Below, one piece after another: positions 1 through 7,951 of a stretch of DNA of 16,745 bases. Both the position numbers and the translations under genes were made by a program. Source of the DNA: Rhodothermales bacterium (lineage in GTDB: Bacteria; Bacteroidota; Rhodothermia; Rhodothermales; UBA10348); NCBI GenBank assembly GCA_030833605.1, contig JAURGV010000021.1:1-16745 (forward strand), written 5' to 3'. The first letter of the stretch is position 1. Each line of letters opens with the position of its first letter. The notes under the pieces are model-generated. The model searched no databases, was not told the origin of the DNA, and was given only the letters and a program-made list of their open reading frames with translations.

Positions 1-1
1 A

Positions 2-1381
2 TCGTTTCCCGTTGTATTTGGCGCTACCGAACTACCAGGGTACCAAGTAAGGTCTTCAGGGTGGAGTACGCCAGGTCTTCTGCAAGTAGAACCGATCGTG
101 ACCCCATTCGGAGTGGTCGCGTTAGCGGAACAGGATCTGCGCGTTATTCAGGCCAATGGAGAGATACGTTCGATTGTCGTTCCATTATCGGGCGGCTTTC
201 AGCCTACCTCGAACCTGAATTGGTATCGCAATGGGGATCAGTTAGGCGTACGATTTGGCGCAACGGCCCAAGGCAAAACCTACTTGGTGCGCGCGACCGT
301 AACAACTTCTGGAATTAATTCTATCGACCAAGAGCTTGTGAATGGATCGGTGAATCGAATTGTAGGCGTTTCCAGAAATTCCTCAGAGGCCTTTTTTGTG
401 ATGGGTGACCGTGTGGTAAAAGGCGTTTCTCCTTTGTCTGGCGCTGCCTTTTCCTGGCCTAACCTGACTCAAATACAAGGAAGGCTGCTTGATTTTGCCG
501 TTAGTGGCAACGATTGGATCGCCGCATACGCTTCCGAAACGACGCCTGAGCTTTCTATTCAGCATAGCGATGGATCCAGCTACCGTGCTTCGATTGACTT
601 CAGGGAGATGGATCGTTCCGGAGAAGCTTGTCGGCCAACAAAGGCTGTGTTTGGCGATGCGACGCTCGACAGCCGGGCAAATGTAATTGTAGGCTGTGGC
701 AATAAGCTGTACGTTTTTCATGACAATGGGGTACTCGTGTCTGGATTTCCTATGTCCTTTGATACCGACATTATTTCGAACCCCGTAGTGGAAAGCAATC
801 GCTCCACCGAGTCTGTGTTTATTTATGTCCAGACTGCGGCCGGTAACCTTGATGGCATTCGTGTTTTACGTAAGAACGAGCGGATAAACGGATTTCCTTT
901 GGCGTTGGGCGCTCCTTCTGGACTGGCTCCGTTTGTAGCAGCCGATGGCATTTGGACCTATTCTGCCCACGGAACAGCCACCAAATGGACGCACGATGCG
1001 TTTAGCATTGGAAACGTGAGAAACAGTACCGAATTGGATGTGGCTCTATCGATCAACGGTGATTCCCAGCCAGGGCCCGTTGACAGCAAGCGACTCCTGG
1101 TCAAAGAGGAAACCTACAACTGGCCAAATCCTGCAACAGCGGGCTCAACCAACATTCGTTTTGAAACCTCCGATCAAGCGCTAGTCGACATTTTAATTAC
1201 GGATATGGCCGGTGGATTCATTGATGAATTCAAGGCGGTGGAATCGTCTGCAGGTCGACCATCCGAAATAAAATGGGTCACCAATGCGCAATCAGGCGTT
1301 TATTTGGCTCGCATAACGGCTCGCTCAACAGATGGTAAAAAGTCTGACACGCGTCTCATTAAAATGGCCATAGTTCGATGA
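2..1381 (+). CDS. Secreted propeller-like protein with T9SS-type C-terminal tail (5' end outside window)
   Basis: The frame is open from the first bases of the window, so the gene starts upstream; a GTG at 98 is only an internal codon. About 459 residues are visible. The body is made of short beta-rich segments such as NKLYVFHDNG and GDRVVKGVSP that resemble FG-GAP or quinoprotein-type propeller blades, but no specific family is recognised. The last ~88 residues (from nt 1115) look like a type IX secretion sorting domain: WPNPA near its start, then a beta-rich core with DILITDMAG, then SGVYLARI and a terminal IKMAIVR. This kind of tail is typical of Bacteroidota/Rhodothermota surface proteins and implies export through the outer membrane. 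The stop codon overlaps the next start (ATGA at 1378-1381), which suggests translational coupling. Function unknown; the secreted-protein call is good, the substrate unknown. Confidence 0.8.
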   Translation, partial: SFPVVFGATELPGYQVRSSGWSTPGLLQVEPIVTPFGVVALAEQDLRVIQANGEIRSIVVPLSGGFQPTSNLNWYRNGDQLGVRFGATAQGKTYLVRATVTTSGINSIDQELVNGSVNRIVGVSRNSSEAFFVMGDRVVKGVSPLSGAAFSWPNLTQIQGRLLDFAVSGNDWIAAYASETTPELSIQHSDGSSYRASIDFREMDRSGEACRPTKAVFGDATLDSRANVIVGCGNKLYVFHDNGVLVSGFPMSFDTDIISNPVVESNRSTESVFIYVQTAAGNLDGIRVLRKNERINGFPLALGAPSGLAPFVAADGIWTYSAHGTATKWTHDAFSIGNVRNSTELDVALSINGDSQPGPVDSKRLLVKEETYNWPNPATAGSTNIRFETSDQALVDILITDMAGGFIDEFKAVESSAGRPSEIKWVTNAQSGVYLARITARSTDGKKSDTRLIKMAIVR

Positions 1382-4300
1382 AAGCCATTTGGAACAACAT
1401 ATCGTGGTTTGGGGCGGTTCTTGCCTTGATTATCCAGGCGTTTCCAGGACAAGCCAAGGCCCAAGAATCCATCGCTTGGTACGATTACGTCCGTAGTGAA
1501 TTGAAGTGGTACACTATTGAAACGGAGCACTTTCAGGTCCATTTTCATAGCGACGAATCGGGTGAAGGCAGTCGAACAGCACGCGTCGTATCGCAAATTG
1601 CTGAAGACATGTACGGTCCTATGACCGACTTGTACGATTACAGGCCGGATACTAAAGTCTCTTTCGTTCTCAAAGACTACGAGGACTACTCCAACGGCGC
1701 AGCTTATTTCTTTGATAACGTTATCGAAATATGGGCTCCAGCGTTAAATACGCCGTTTCGGGGCGATCACAATTGGTTGCGGAATGTTATTTCGCATGAG
1801 TTTACGCACATGATTCAGGTCCAAAAGACCATGAAAACGTCGCGGAAGCTTCCCTTCTTTTATTTACAGTATTTGAGTTACGAAAAGGTCACCCGACCTG
1901 ATGTGTTATACGGGTTTCCCAACGTGTTGGCATCCTATCCCGTACCTATTCTGAATAATCCAGCTTGGTTAGCGGAAGGAACGGCTCAGTATCAACGCGA
2001 ATGGTCCGACTACGATCGGTGGGATGCGCATCGAGACATGTTGCTGCGTACCCAGGTGTTGGCGGGAGAAGAGCTCACACTGGATGAAATGGGTGGCTTT
2101 TATTCGCACACGAGCTTGATGCGTGAATCGGTTTACAACCATGGTTTCGCCTTTACACAGTACCTAGCGCATCGTTTTGGGGAAGATGGGCTCCGCAAAC
2201 TGAGTGAAGCGTTATCCCAATGGACAAACATCAATTTTGAACAGGCCGCCAAGGATGCATTTGGTATCAGGGGAGAGGAGCTGTACGAAAATTGGATGTC
2301 AGACCTTCGCGCGTACTACACCGAGCAGTCGCGTCCCGATGCAACTTCCCCTCATCTTATTGAAGAATCGGGATTCAACAATTTTTATGCTCGCTTATCC
2401 CCTGATGGGACGAAAATAGCCTACTTGTCGAATAAGGGACAGGATTTTAGCAAAACGGGTATTTGGATTCGGGAGCTGGATGGGACGGCCAATTGGCTTG
2501 CTGTTTCATCGGAAGAAATGGGGCACAGTGAAGGCTATACCTGTGCATGGGGCCACAAAATAGTGCCAGCGGCTTCCGGTCCTATCGATTGGCTTCCCGA
2601 CGGACGAGTGGTTTATTCCAAGACTCGAGACACAGAAAACGGCAATCTGTACTTAGATATTTATGCTTACGACCTAGAGAAAAAGGAAAGTGAGCCGCTT
2701 ACACACGATTTGCGAGCCTTTTCGCCCTCCGTTGCGCCCAACGGGCAATCTATTGTAGTTGTAGTTCAGGGTGACGGCACGACCAATTTACATGTCTTGG
2801 ACCGCACGACGGGTGGGATTGACCCTTTAACCCATTTCGAGGATGGTTCTCAAGTTACGGAGCCTGTTTTTGACCCCAGTGGAGAGTGGATTTACTTTGG
2901 CTATGGAAAAGGACACGGACGTGATATTAAACGCATCCGGGTTAGCGACGGCCACATGGAATCGGTGTTGGATGGACCGGAAGATGAACGGTCACCGGCA
3001 TTTGATCAGCAAGGGCGACTGGTCTATTCATCCGATAAACTGGCCATATTCGATCTATACCGCCTTGAAAAAGATGGATCATCGTCCATTTTGACGCGAG
3101 AATCTGGTGGAGCGTTCATGCCATGGGTTGGCTCAAACGGCGTCATTTATTACAGTTCGTACGTTGCCAGTGGCTATAAAATCGCCCAACTGGAGCCACC
3201 GTCCGAATCGTTTGGAGCGCAATTGTATATGCCACCTCCATTTCTTACTAAGTCCAAGCCGCTCAACGGATTAGACGATTCCACGGTAGCTTTTAATGGG
3301 CGTACAGATGAATCGACTCGGGCGTTTACGCCTGCAGAAATGGATTCGGTGTCATCGTATAAGCCGACCTTTACGTCGCTTAACTTCCTTCCCGTTCTTC
3401 GATTGGATGGGTACGTTTCCCGGAAAAGAAGTCGTACGGATGTGCGCTTAAAAGATCGAACCCGTTCAGAGACCCTGCGGCGAAATACCAAGGTGGGTGT
3501 GTACACGGGAACGCGAGAAGCGATTGGTGGACTCAGCTTTTTTGGTGGCGTGTTGGTAGGTCCGGGTTCGGGTACTTCAAAAACGTTGGGGGACTTTGTT
3601 TCGCCTTCAAACCTATTGGATTTAGAACGGGATGTTATCGTCCAGGTGGAATACTCTCGCGGTTTGCCTTTCATCCATAAAAGATGGAATCCCCATTTTT
3701 CTTTAGCCCTTTTCAATATCCGCAGAAACGTCGAGAATGGACTAGCTATTGAAGAATTCCCTTGTACGTCGTGCTACCCGGATTCAACGCTTACCGACTT
3801 AGCGTATGATCTATGGGAAGTTGATTTTCAGGCCAAAAGCAAAATAAGCCGATATTTGATGGCAACGGCCGGGTATAGATACAGTCCGTATCGGGTGACG
3901 ACCAAGCGCTTCTATTCCAAAGAACTCAAGCTGTTTATTCCTTCAAGTGCCTCTCGGTACTACATAGGACGAGCCTTTCACTCGAGCGTAATCTTTGAAG
4001 CTTTCGACTCGTATCGTGACATGAACGTTGTGCCACATGGAGTTAGAGCGGAACTGAGTTTTGAGCGGGAGACGGGACAACTCCTTAAATCATTCAGTAT
4101 TCGGGATGGCATTTTGACTCCAGAATATGATGATGCCGTGATTAACCGCCTGACTTTTGAGGCGAAGGGTGGTATGCGTCTCAAAAACTGGCCAGGCGAA
4201 GGAGCTCATGGATTGGGCGGGCGCGTTCGAATTTCTGCCATCCTAGGAAAAGAGTTGGATGACTTTTACAACGATTATGTGGGTGGGCTAACCGGCGCGA

Positions 4301-4695
4301 GGGGTTATCCATTTTATGCCTTAGGCGGCAACAAAAGCGCCTGGGGACAACTCAGTTATTCGTTTCCGGTTTTTCCGAGGATCTCCAAACAAATTGGGTT
4401 TATTTACCTCGACAAAGTCTATGCGAAAGTGTATGTCGATGCGGCCAACGCGTGGTCCGGTTCTTTCGATGGGCTTAGCTCCTTTAAAAAGGATATTGGT
4501 TTGGAAGCCCGATTCGGTATCGGATCGTTCTACCTGCTGCCTACCGCATTTTTTGTAAGCGGAACGTATGGGCTAGATTCGTTTAATTTTCAGCTAGATG
4601 AAGGATTTGTCACACCTTCTGGAAGTTCAAGTGTGCGTTATGGAGAGAGCATGCAATGGCACGCCGGTCTTCTTTTTGGTTTTGACCAATTGTAA
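1378..4695 (+). CDS. Predicted outer-membrane protein: gluzincin peptidase + TolB-like propeller + beta-barrel
   Basis: This is a 1105-residue protein. An N-terminal signal peptide (hydrophobic residues ~10-27, ending GQAKAQ) sends it to the envelope. Residues ~35-320 resemble the peptidase MA-like/gluzincin fold: HEFTH at 140-144 gives two zinc ligands and the catalytic Glu, and WLAEG with Glu200 supplies the likely third ligand. Residues ~334-605 carry repeated PD40/TolB-type blades (LSPDGTKIAYLS, VAPNGQSIVVV, FDPSGEWIYFG). From ~670 to the end there are alternating amphipathic strands with many aromatic residues, resembling a surface-antigen/BamA-like barrel. Proteolytic activity and barrel topology are inferred from motifs only. 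It starts inside the stop of the preceding secreted-protein gene and its stop abuts the next ATG. No clear Shine-Dalgarno is visible. Role in processing or assembling secreted partners is speculation from context. Confidence 0.85.
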   Translation: MKAIWNNISWFGAVLALIIQAFPGQAKAQESIAWYDYVRSELKWYTIETEHFQVHFHSDESGEGSRTARVVSQIAEDMYGPMTDLYDYRPDTKVSFVLKDYEDYSNGAAYFFDNVIEIWAPALNTPFRGDHNWLRNVISHEFTHMIQVQKTMKTSRKLPFFYLQYLSYEKVTRPDVLYGFPNVLASYPVPILNNPAWLAEGTAQYQREWSDYDRWDAHRDMLLRTQVLAGEELTLDEMGGFYSHTSLMRESVYNHGFAFTQYLAHRFGEDGLRKLSEALSQWTNINFEQAAKDAFGIRGEELYENWMSDLRAYYTEQSRPDATSPHLIEESGFNNFYARLSPDGTKIAYLSNKGQDFSKTGIWIRELDGTANWLAVSSEEMGHSEGYTCAWGHKIVPAASGPIDWLPDGRVVYSKTRDTENGNLYLDIYAYDLEKKESEPLTHDLRAFSPSVAPNGQSIVVVVQGDGTTNLHVLDRTTGGIDPLTHFEDGSQVTEPVFDPSGEWIYFGYGKGHGRDIKRIRVSDGHMESVLDGPEDERSPAFDQQGRLVYSSDKLAIFDLYRLEKDGSSSILTRESGGAFMPWVGSNGVIYYSSYVASGYKIAQLEPPSESFGAQLYMPPPFLTKSKPLNGLDDSTVAFNGRTDESTRAFTPAEMDSVSSYKPTFTSLNFLPVLRLDGYVSRKRSRTDVRLKDRTRSETLRRNTKVGVYTGTREAIGGLSFFGGVLVGPGSGTSKTLGDFVSPSNLLDLERDVIVQVEYSRGLPFIHKRWNPHFSLALFNIRRNVENGLAIEEFPCTSCYPDSTLTDLAYDLWEVDFQAKSKISRYLMATAGYRYSPYRVTTKRFYSKELKLFIPSSASRYYIGRAFHSSVIFEAFDSYRDMNVVPHGVRAELSFERETGQLLKSFSIRDGILTPEYDDAVINRLTFEAKGGMRLKNWPGEGAHGLGGRVRISAILGKELDDFYNDYVGGLTGARGYPFYALGGNKSAWGQLSYSFPVFPRISKQIGFIYLDKVYAKVYVDAANAWSGSFDGLSSFKKDIGLEARFGIGSFYLLPTAFFVSGTYGLDSFNFQLDEGFVTPSGSSSVRYGESMQWHAGLLFGFDQL

Positions 4696-5190
4696 ATGGC
4701 TAAATGGAACGACAGTATGCGGTCTATACTAGTCTGGAGTGAATTTATGGATACATCAATGGTTTATGGACTCGGGTTTTTGATGATTGCCGTTGGGGTG
4801 GTTTTTCTCTGGATGTTGTTTAAAAACAATGAGGAAAAGCGACCTAGAGACACGGTGGAGTGGGTTGGAACGGTGCTTTCGTGTCTACTGATTGTATCTG
4901 CGGTTGGAATGATGGTCCTAGCTAAAAAGTCCGAAGAAGCGGTGGTGGCTGCAGGTCAAGTCGCTACAGAAGCCTTTTTTCAGGATGCGATTATTGAAGT
5001 CCCGATACCAGCATTTGAATTTAAGAAGGTCGCAGATGGGTCTACTGGGTCGCTAGATGATTACGCTGGCAAGGTGATGATTCTAAATTTCTGGGCCACT
5101 TGGTGTGGTCCATGCTTGCAGGAAATCCCGGATTTGAACAGACTTCAAAGGGAATACGAGGATCAGGGGCTGATTGTCCTTTCTATTTAA
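4696..5190 (+). CDS. Membrane-anchored TlpA-like thioredoxin protein, N-terminal part, cut by in-frame stop
   Basis: The frame encodes 164 residues before a TAA at 5188-5190. Two hydrophobic segments (residues ~22-42 and ~56-76) anchor it in the inner membrane. A TlpA/ResA-like redoxin domain begins near residue 105, with WATWCGPC holding the CXXC redox pair Cys137/Cys140. Such proteins reduce or exchange disulphides in the periplasm, for example in cytochrome maturation. The frame stays open after the TAA to 5421 and encodes the rest of the fold, so this product lacks the cis-proline loop and last strands and is probably non-functional if the stop is real. ATG 4696 follows the preceding TAA directly. 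ATG 4747 (residue 18) has a better ribosome-binding site and may be the true start. The break could also be a sequencing or assembly error. Confidence 0.75.
   Translation: MAKWNDSMRSILVWSEFMDTSMVYGLGFLMIAVGVVFLWMLFKNNEEKRPRDTVEWVGTVLSCLLIVSAVGMMVLAKKSEEAVVAAGQVATEAFFQDAIIEVPIPAFEFKKVADGSTGSLDDYAGKVMILNFWATWCGPCLQEIPDLNRLQREYEDQGLIVLSI
4736..4739 (+). promoter_or_regulatory. Ribosome-binding site favouring internal start at 4747
   Basis: GGAG lies seven bases before ATG 4747, which is in frame with ATG 4696. The upstream ATG has no Shine-Dalgarno and relies on coupling to the preceding stop. Starting at 4747 would place the first membrane segment almost at the N-terminus, as expected for a signal anchor. 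Confidence 0.4.
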
Positions 5191-5421
5191 GACGAAGATC
5201 AGGCGCTTTTACAAGATTTTGAGTTGCAGCTACCCCTTGAAGGTACCAGCGTGTATGTGCCATTTGGATTGGAATTACCAACACCATTTACGGGAGCCTT
5301 CAATATTCGTCCTGCCTCATTTATTATTGATAAAGCAGGCAACGCGAGGCGCTATTTGTTAGGCGCCAGGGACTATAAGTTCTTTAAAAAAGCGGTATTA
5401 CCGCTGTTAGAGGAGATATGA
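5191..5421 (+). pseudogene. C-terminal remainder of the interrupted TlpA-like thioredoxin gene
   Basis: This stretch directly continues the reading frame of 4696-5187 after the TAA at 5188-5190. It encodes 76 further residues beginning DEDQALLQDF, matching the part of TlpA-like proteins that follows the strand after the CXXC helix. It contains the expected cis-proline loop and following strand (RPASFIIDKAG). The undisturbed frame, with no second stop or frameshift, argues for one recent nonsense change or a base-calling error rather than long decay. TCA or TTA at the stop position would each restore the frame by one base; a Ser would suit the family (SxDED). Its own stop overlaps the next start at 5418. 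No convincing independent start codon is seen, so separate expression is unlikely. Confidence 0.75.
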
Positions 5422-6407
5422 AGCGACTAGTCGGCACGTTTTTACCGGTTTTGTTTTTTGCCCTTGTGGCGATAGGCAGCGCGAATGCGCAGGTTTCAGA
5501 TTTCGTTCAAGTGCCTGGACCATCTTCCGCGGAGTTACGGTCTCAGATGCTAGCTATGGATGGATTGCTCAACGATGGCACCGCCATGGCTGGCACGCAG
5601 CGAAGTGTTCCGTTGGCGTTTGTCCTGTCGGCGGTCGTTCCCGGAGCGGGTCAGATCTATAACAAACAATATGTTAAGTCCGGGATCGCTTTGGTCATCG
5701 AAGCGGCAGCGGTAACGGGATACTCCATTTTGAGAAATCGAGGCCTAGATGCCGAAACAGATTTTCAAAATGTTGCCCACCAAAACTGGAGTCCCGTTCG
5801 GTATGCGAATTGGCTCAATGACTATTCCGATTACCTCTCTTCCGAATTGGGTGCGGTAATTACGGCTCCCAAAATTCAGGTTGTCAATTCAGTTGATTTT
5901 ACCAACCCAAGCAGCTGGTCGTCCGCCGATCAAGCGGCCGTGAAAACTCTTTTTACCCAAATCAGGGCAATTGAAAGACAAGTTTATCATCCAGAAACAG
6001 GAGCGGCGTTTTCCCATCAAATTCCTGATTTTGCCGCCCAGCAGTACTACGAGTTGATCGGTAAATACTTTCAATTTGCACCTGGATGGGATGACTATGG
6101 CAACTGGAAAGACAATCAAGGTCGATATACGGCAGCTATTGACCCCGAATTAACCGGGACCAACGGCAGTAAACCTAATGTGTCTTCCTCGTTCTATGCC
6201 TACGCTGTAGACCATGCGGATGCTCAGGATATGTTGCGAGAAGCCAGTCGCATTTCCTTGTTGTTTATTTTCAACCATATCGTTGCCGCGGTTGATGCTG
6301 CCGTTTCGGCAAAATTGTTTAACAACAAACTAGAAAGCCAGATGGGCTTGGCCTACAATAGTTTTGGTGCGCCAACTCCCATCGCTTCCATTCGCCTTAC
6401 ATTCTAA
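5418..6407 (+). CDS. DUF5683-domain exported protein
   Basis: The 329-residue product begins with a clear signal peptide (residues 1-25, hydrophobic core ending SANAQ). Around residues 65-95 it has the DUF5683-like segment SAVVPGAGQIYNKQYVKSG followed by a hydrophobic stretch (ALVIEAAAVTGYSIL). This small-membrane-protein motif is common in Bacteroidota and has no settled biochemical role. A further hydrophobic stretch with two aspartates, LLFIFNHIVAAVDA, lies near residues 277-290. The middle (~110-265) is polar and rich in Tyr/Trp/Asn and is not recognised. The start overlaps the thioredoxin stop (ATGA 5418-5421). AGGAG at 5411-5415 is only two bases away, a short spacing that may favour coupled re-initiation. 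If the TAA at 5188 is real, coupling from upstream would be weakened. The family call is fairly secure; function is unknown. Confidence 0.8.
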   Translation: MKRLVGTFLPVLFFALVAIGSANAQVSDFVQVPGPSSAELRSQMLAMDGLLNDGTAMAGTQRSVPLAFVLSAVVPGAGQIYNKQYVKSGIALVIEAAAVTGYSILRNRGLDAETDFQNVAHQNWSPVRYANWLNDYSDYLSSELGAVITAPKIQVVNSVDFTNPSSWSSADQAAVKTLFTQIRAIERQVYHPETGAAFSHQIPDFAAQQYYELIGKYFQFAPGWDDYGNWKDNQGRYTAAIDPELTGTNGSKPNVSSSFYAYAVDHADAQDMLREASRISLLFIFNHIVAAVDAAVSAKLFNNKLESQMGLAYNSFGAPTPIASIRLTF

Positions 6408-6440
6408 TTAAATTGAATGTGGATCGGACTTGATTTGTAG

Positions 6441-6456
6441 GTTCGTGAACGCGTTC
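6441..6456 (+). promoter_or_regulatory. Overlapping dyad repeats, possible operator in the symporter leader
   Basis: GTTCGTGAACGCGTTC combines two overlapping inverted repeats that share the central GAAC: GTTC-GT-GAAC and the perfect palindrome GAACGCGTTC. It lies about 60 bases before the symporter start, in the 107-base gap between DUF5683 and the symporter. This arrangement could bind a dimeric repressor. I found no convincing -33/-7 promoter pair beside it, so this is a weak call. Confidence 0.25.
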
Positions 6457-6514
6457 TTTGCAGAGCCTGTTCAGGCACTCTTTGATTCATTCATTTTAAA
6501 CAACCCGTACTTCG

Positions 6515-7813
6515 ATGCCTTGGTATAAAAAGCTTCATTGGCAGATCATTATTGGCCTGATTTTAGGCGTTGGATTTGGTATTGCGACCACGCTTTCTGG
6601 CTACGGATGGTTCACCGATGATTGGATTATGCCCTTCGGGACCATTTTTATCAACTTGCTGAAGTTGATCGCGGTGCCCTTGATCCTCGCGTCTCTCATT
6701 ACGGGTGTTGCCTCTCTTTCTGACCTTAAAAAGCTGTCTCGAATAGGTGGGAAAACGGTGGCGCTTTATTTAGGTACCACGGCGTTTGCTATCGTGATTG
6801 GGTTAGTGGTCGTCAACGTGTTGCAGCCGGGTCATACCGTACCTCCTGAAATGCGGGAAAAGCTGCAAAGTATGTATGAAACCGAGGCCAACAGCAAGTC
6901 AGAAGCTGCTGCGCAACAAGCGGATAGGGGTCCTCTGCAGGCTTTTGTAGATATCGTCCCTGAAAACTTTATTGGCGCCGCGGGGAATAACCGCAACATG
7001 CTCCAGGTCGTGTTTTTTGCCATTTTCGCGGGTATTGGTCTGTTAATGCTACCCAAAGAAGGCTCAGCTCCCCTGCTAGCCTTTTTCTCCAGTTTAAACG
7101 ACCTCATTATTAAGCTGGTGGAAATAATAATGTTATTCGCCCCGTATGGGGTTTTTGCGCTCATCGCGGGGACAATAACGTCTATTGCGCAAGACAATGT
7201 CGCTCAGGTCTTGGAGCTTCTGTCGGCTTTGGGATATTACAGTTTCGCCGTCGTTTTTGGGCTAGTATTCCATACTGTTTTAACTTTTCCGCTGATGATT
7301 TACTTCTTGACTCCCTTTAAAGTCAAAGAGTTTTTTACCAAGCTGCTTCCTGTTCAGCTCCTCGGGTTCTCGACGTCTTCCAGCGGAGCGACTCTTCCTG
7401 TAACCATGGAGATCGCAGAAAAAGAAATCGGTATTTCAGAAGAAATATCGTCGTTCGCCCTTCCATTGGGAGCAACCATAAATATGAACGGAACAGCCCT
7501 TTATCAGGCTGTTGCAGCTGTTTTTATTGCTCAGACCTTAGGAATGGAATTGGATCTCGCTGCCCAGGCTACCATTGTGCTTACAGCGACCTTGGCGGCC
7601 ATTGGAACGGCGTCTGTACCAAGCGCGGGCATTATCACGCTTGTAGTGATTCTAGAATCCATTGGTGTTCCAAGTGCGGGTATCGCCTTGATATTTGGCG
7701 TTGACCGTATTTTGGATATGATTAGAACGGTTACCAACGTTACCGGTGACGTGGTTGTAGCGGCCGTTGTGGCTTCTAGCGAAGGCCAGATCGTTCAATT
7801 ACCAGCGAAATAA
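6515..7813 (+). CDS. Dicarboxylate/amino acid:cation symporter (DAACS, SLC1-like)
   Basis: A 432-residue inner-membrane secondary transporter of the GltP/GltPh/EAAT family, of normal length. It starts at ATG 6515 with the usual short cytoplasmic WYKKLHWQI segment before the first helix. Visible signatures are the serine-rich hairpin STSSSGATLP (286-295), NMNGT at 323-327, hairpin 2 IGTASVPSAG, and the last helix LDMIRTVTNVTGD. That helix keeps the Asp, Arg, Thr and Asn positions that in GltPh contact acidic substrates, so glutamate, aspartate or C4-dicarboxylates are the likely cargo. The usual NMDGT Asp, a sodium ligand in GltPh, is Asn325 here, which could mean altered ion coupling. It is transcribed alone: a 107-base leader precedes it and a strong terminator follows. 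The exact substrate cannot be read from sequence. Confidence 0.93.
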   Translation: MPWYKKLHWQIIIGLILGVGFGIATTLSGYGWFTDDWIMPFGTIFINLLKLIAVPLILASLITGVASLSDLKKLSRIGGKTVALYLGTTAFAIVIGLVVVNVLQPGHTVPPEMREKLQSMYETEANSKSEAAAQQADRGPLQAFVDIVPENFIGAAGNNRNMLQVVFFAIFAGIGLLMLPKEGSAPLLAFFSSLNDLIIKLVEIIMLFAPYGVFALIAGTITSIAQDNVAQVLELLSALGYYSFAVVFGLVFHTVLTFPLMIYFLTPFKVKEFFTKLLPVQLLGFSTSSSGATLPVTMEIAEKEIGISEEISSFALPLGATINMNGTALYQAVAAVFIAQTLGMELDLAAQATIVLTATLAAIGTASVPSAGIITLVVILESIGVPSAGIALIFGVDRILDMIRTVTNVTGDVVVAAVVASSEGQIVQLPAK

Positions 7814-7891
7814 ATCTCAAAATGATTCATACGGGTTGGCGGGATGTCCAAGAATGAGACGACGTCAACCATTTAAATAGGCCATTTACAT

Positions 7892-7933
7892 CTAAAAAGG
7901 ACGATTGATCATTTCATCAGTCGTCCTTTTTAG
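7892..7933. terminator. Strong Rho-independent terminator after the symporter
   Basis: A perfect 13-base inverted repeat, CTAAAAAGGACGA at 7892-7904 and its complement at 7921-7933, extends inward by five more pairs (one G-T) to a six-base loop. The T-run on the + strand and the matching A-run on the left arm make it usable from both directions. It lies about 80 bases beyond the symporter stop. Confidence 0.85.
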
Positions 7934-7951
7934 TTTGGCATCATCTTAGTA

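Noticed and set aside
61..318. Forward frame of 85 residues near the left edge
   Set aside because: It overlaps the open frame of the secreted protein in another phase, has no recognisable motif, and shows Arg/Ser-rich shadow composition.
3174..3716. Antisense frame of 180 residues inside the peptidase-barrel gene
   Set aside because: It lies wholly within a well-supported gene, has no domain or ribosome-binding site, and is rich in Arg, Pro and Ser as expected from a complement shadow.
4696..5421. Alternative genetic code or programmed read-through of TAA
   Set aside because: TAA is used as a normal stop elsewhere, for example at 4693-4695 and 6405-6407, and no special downstream structure was seen; a mutation or error is simpler.
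6434..6460. Bacteroidota-type promoter for the symporter
   Set aside because: TTTG at 6434-6437 and TTCTTTG ending at 6460 are too closely spaced and the second lacks the TA of the -7 box.
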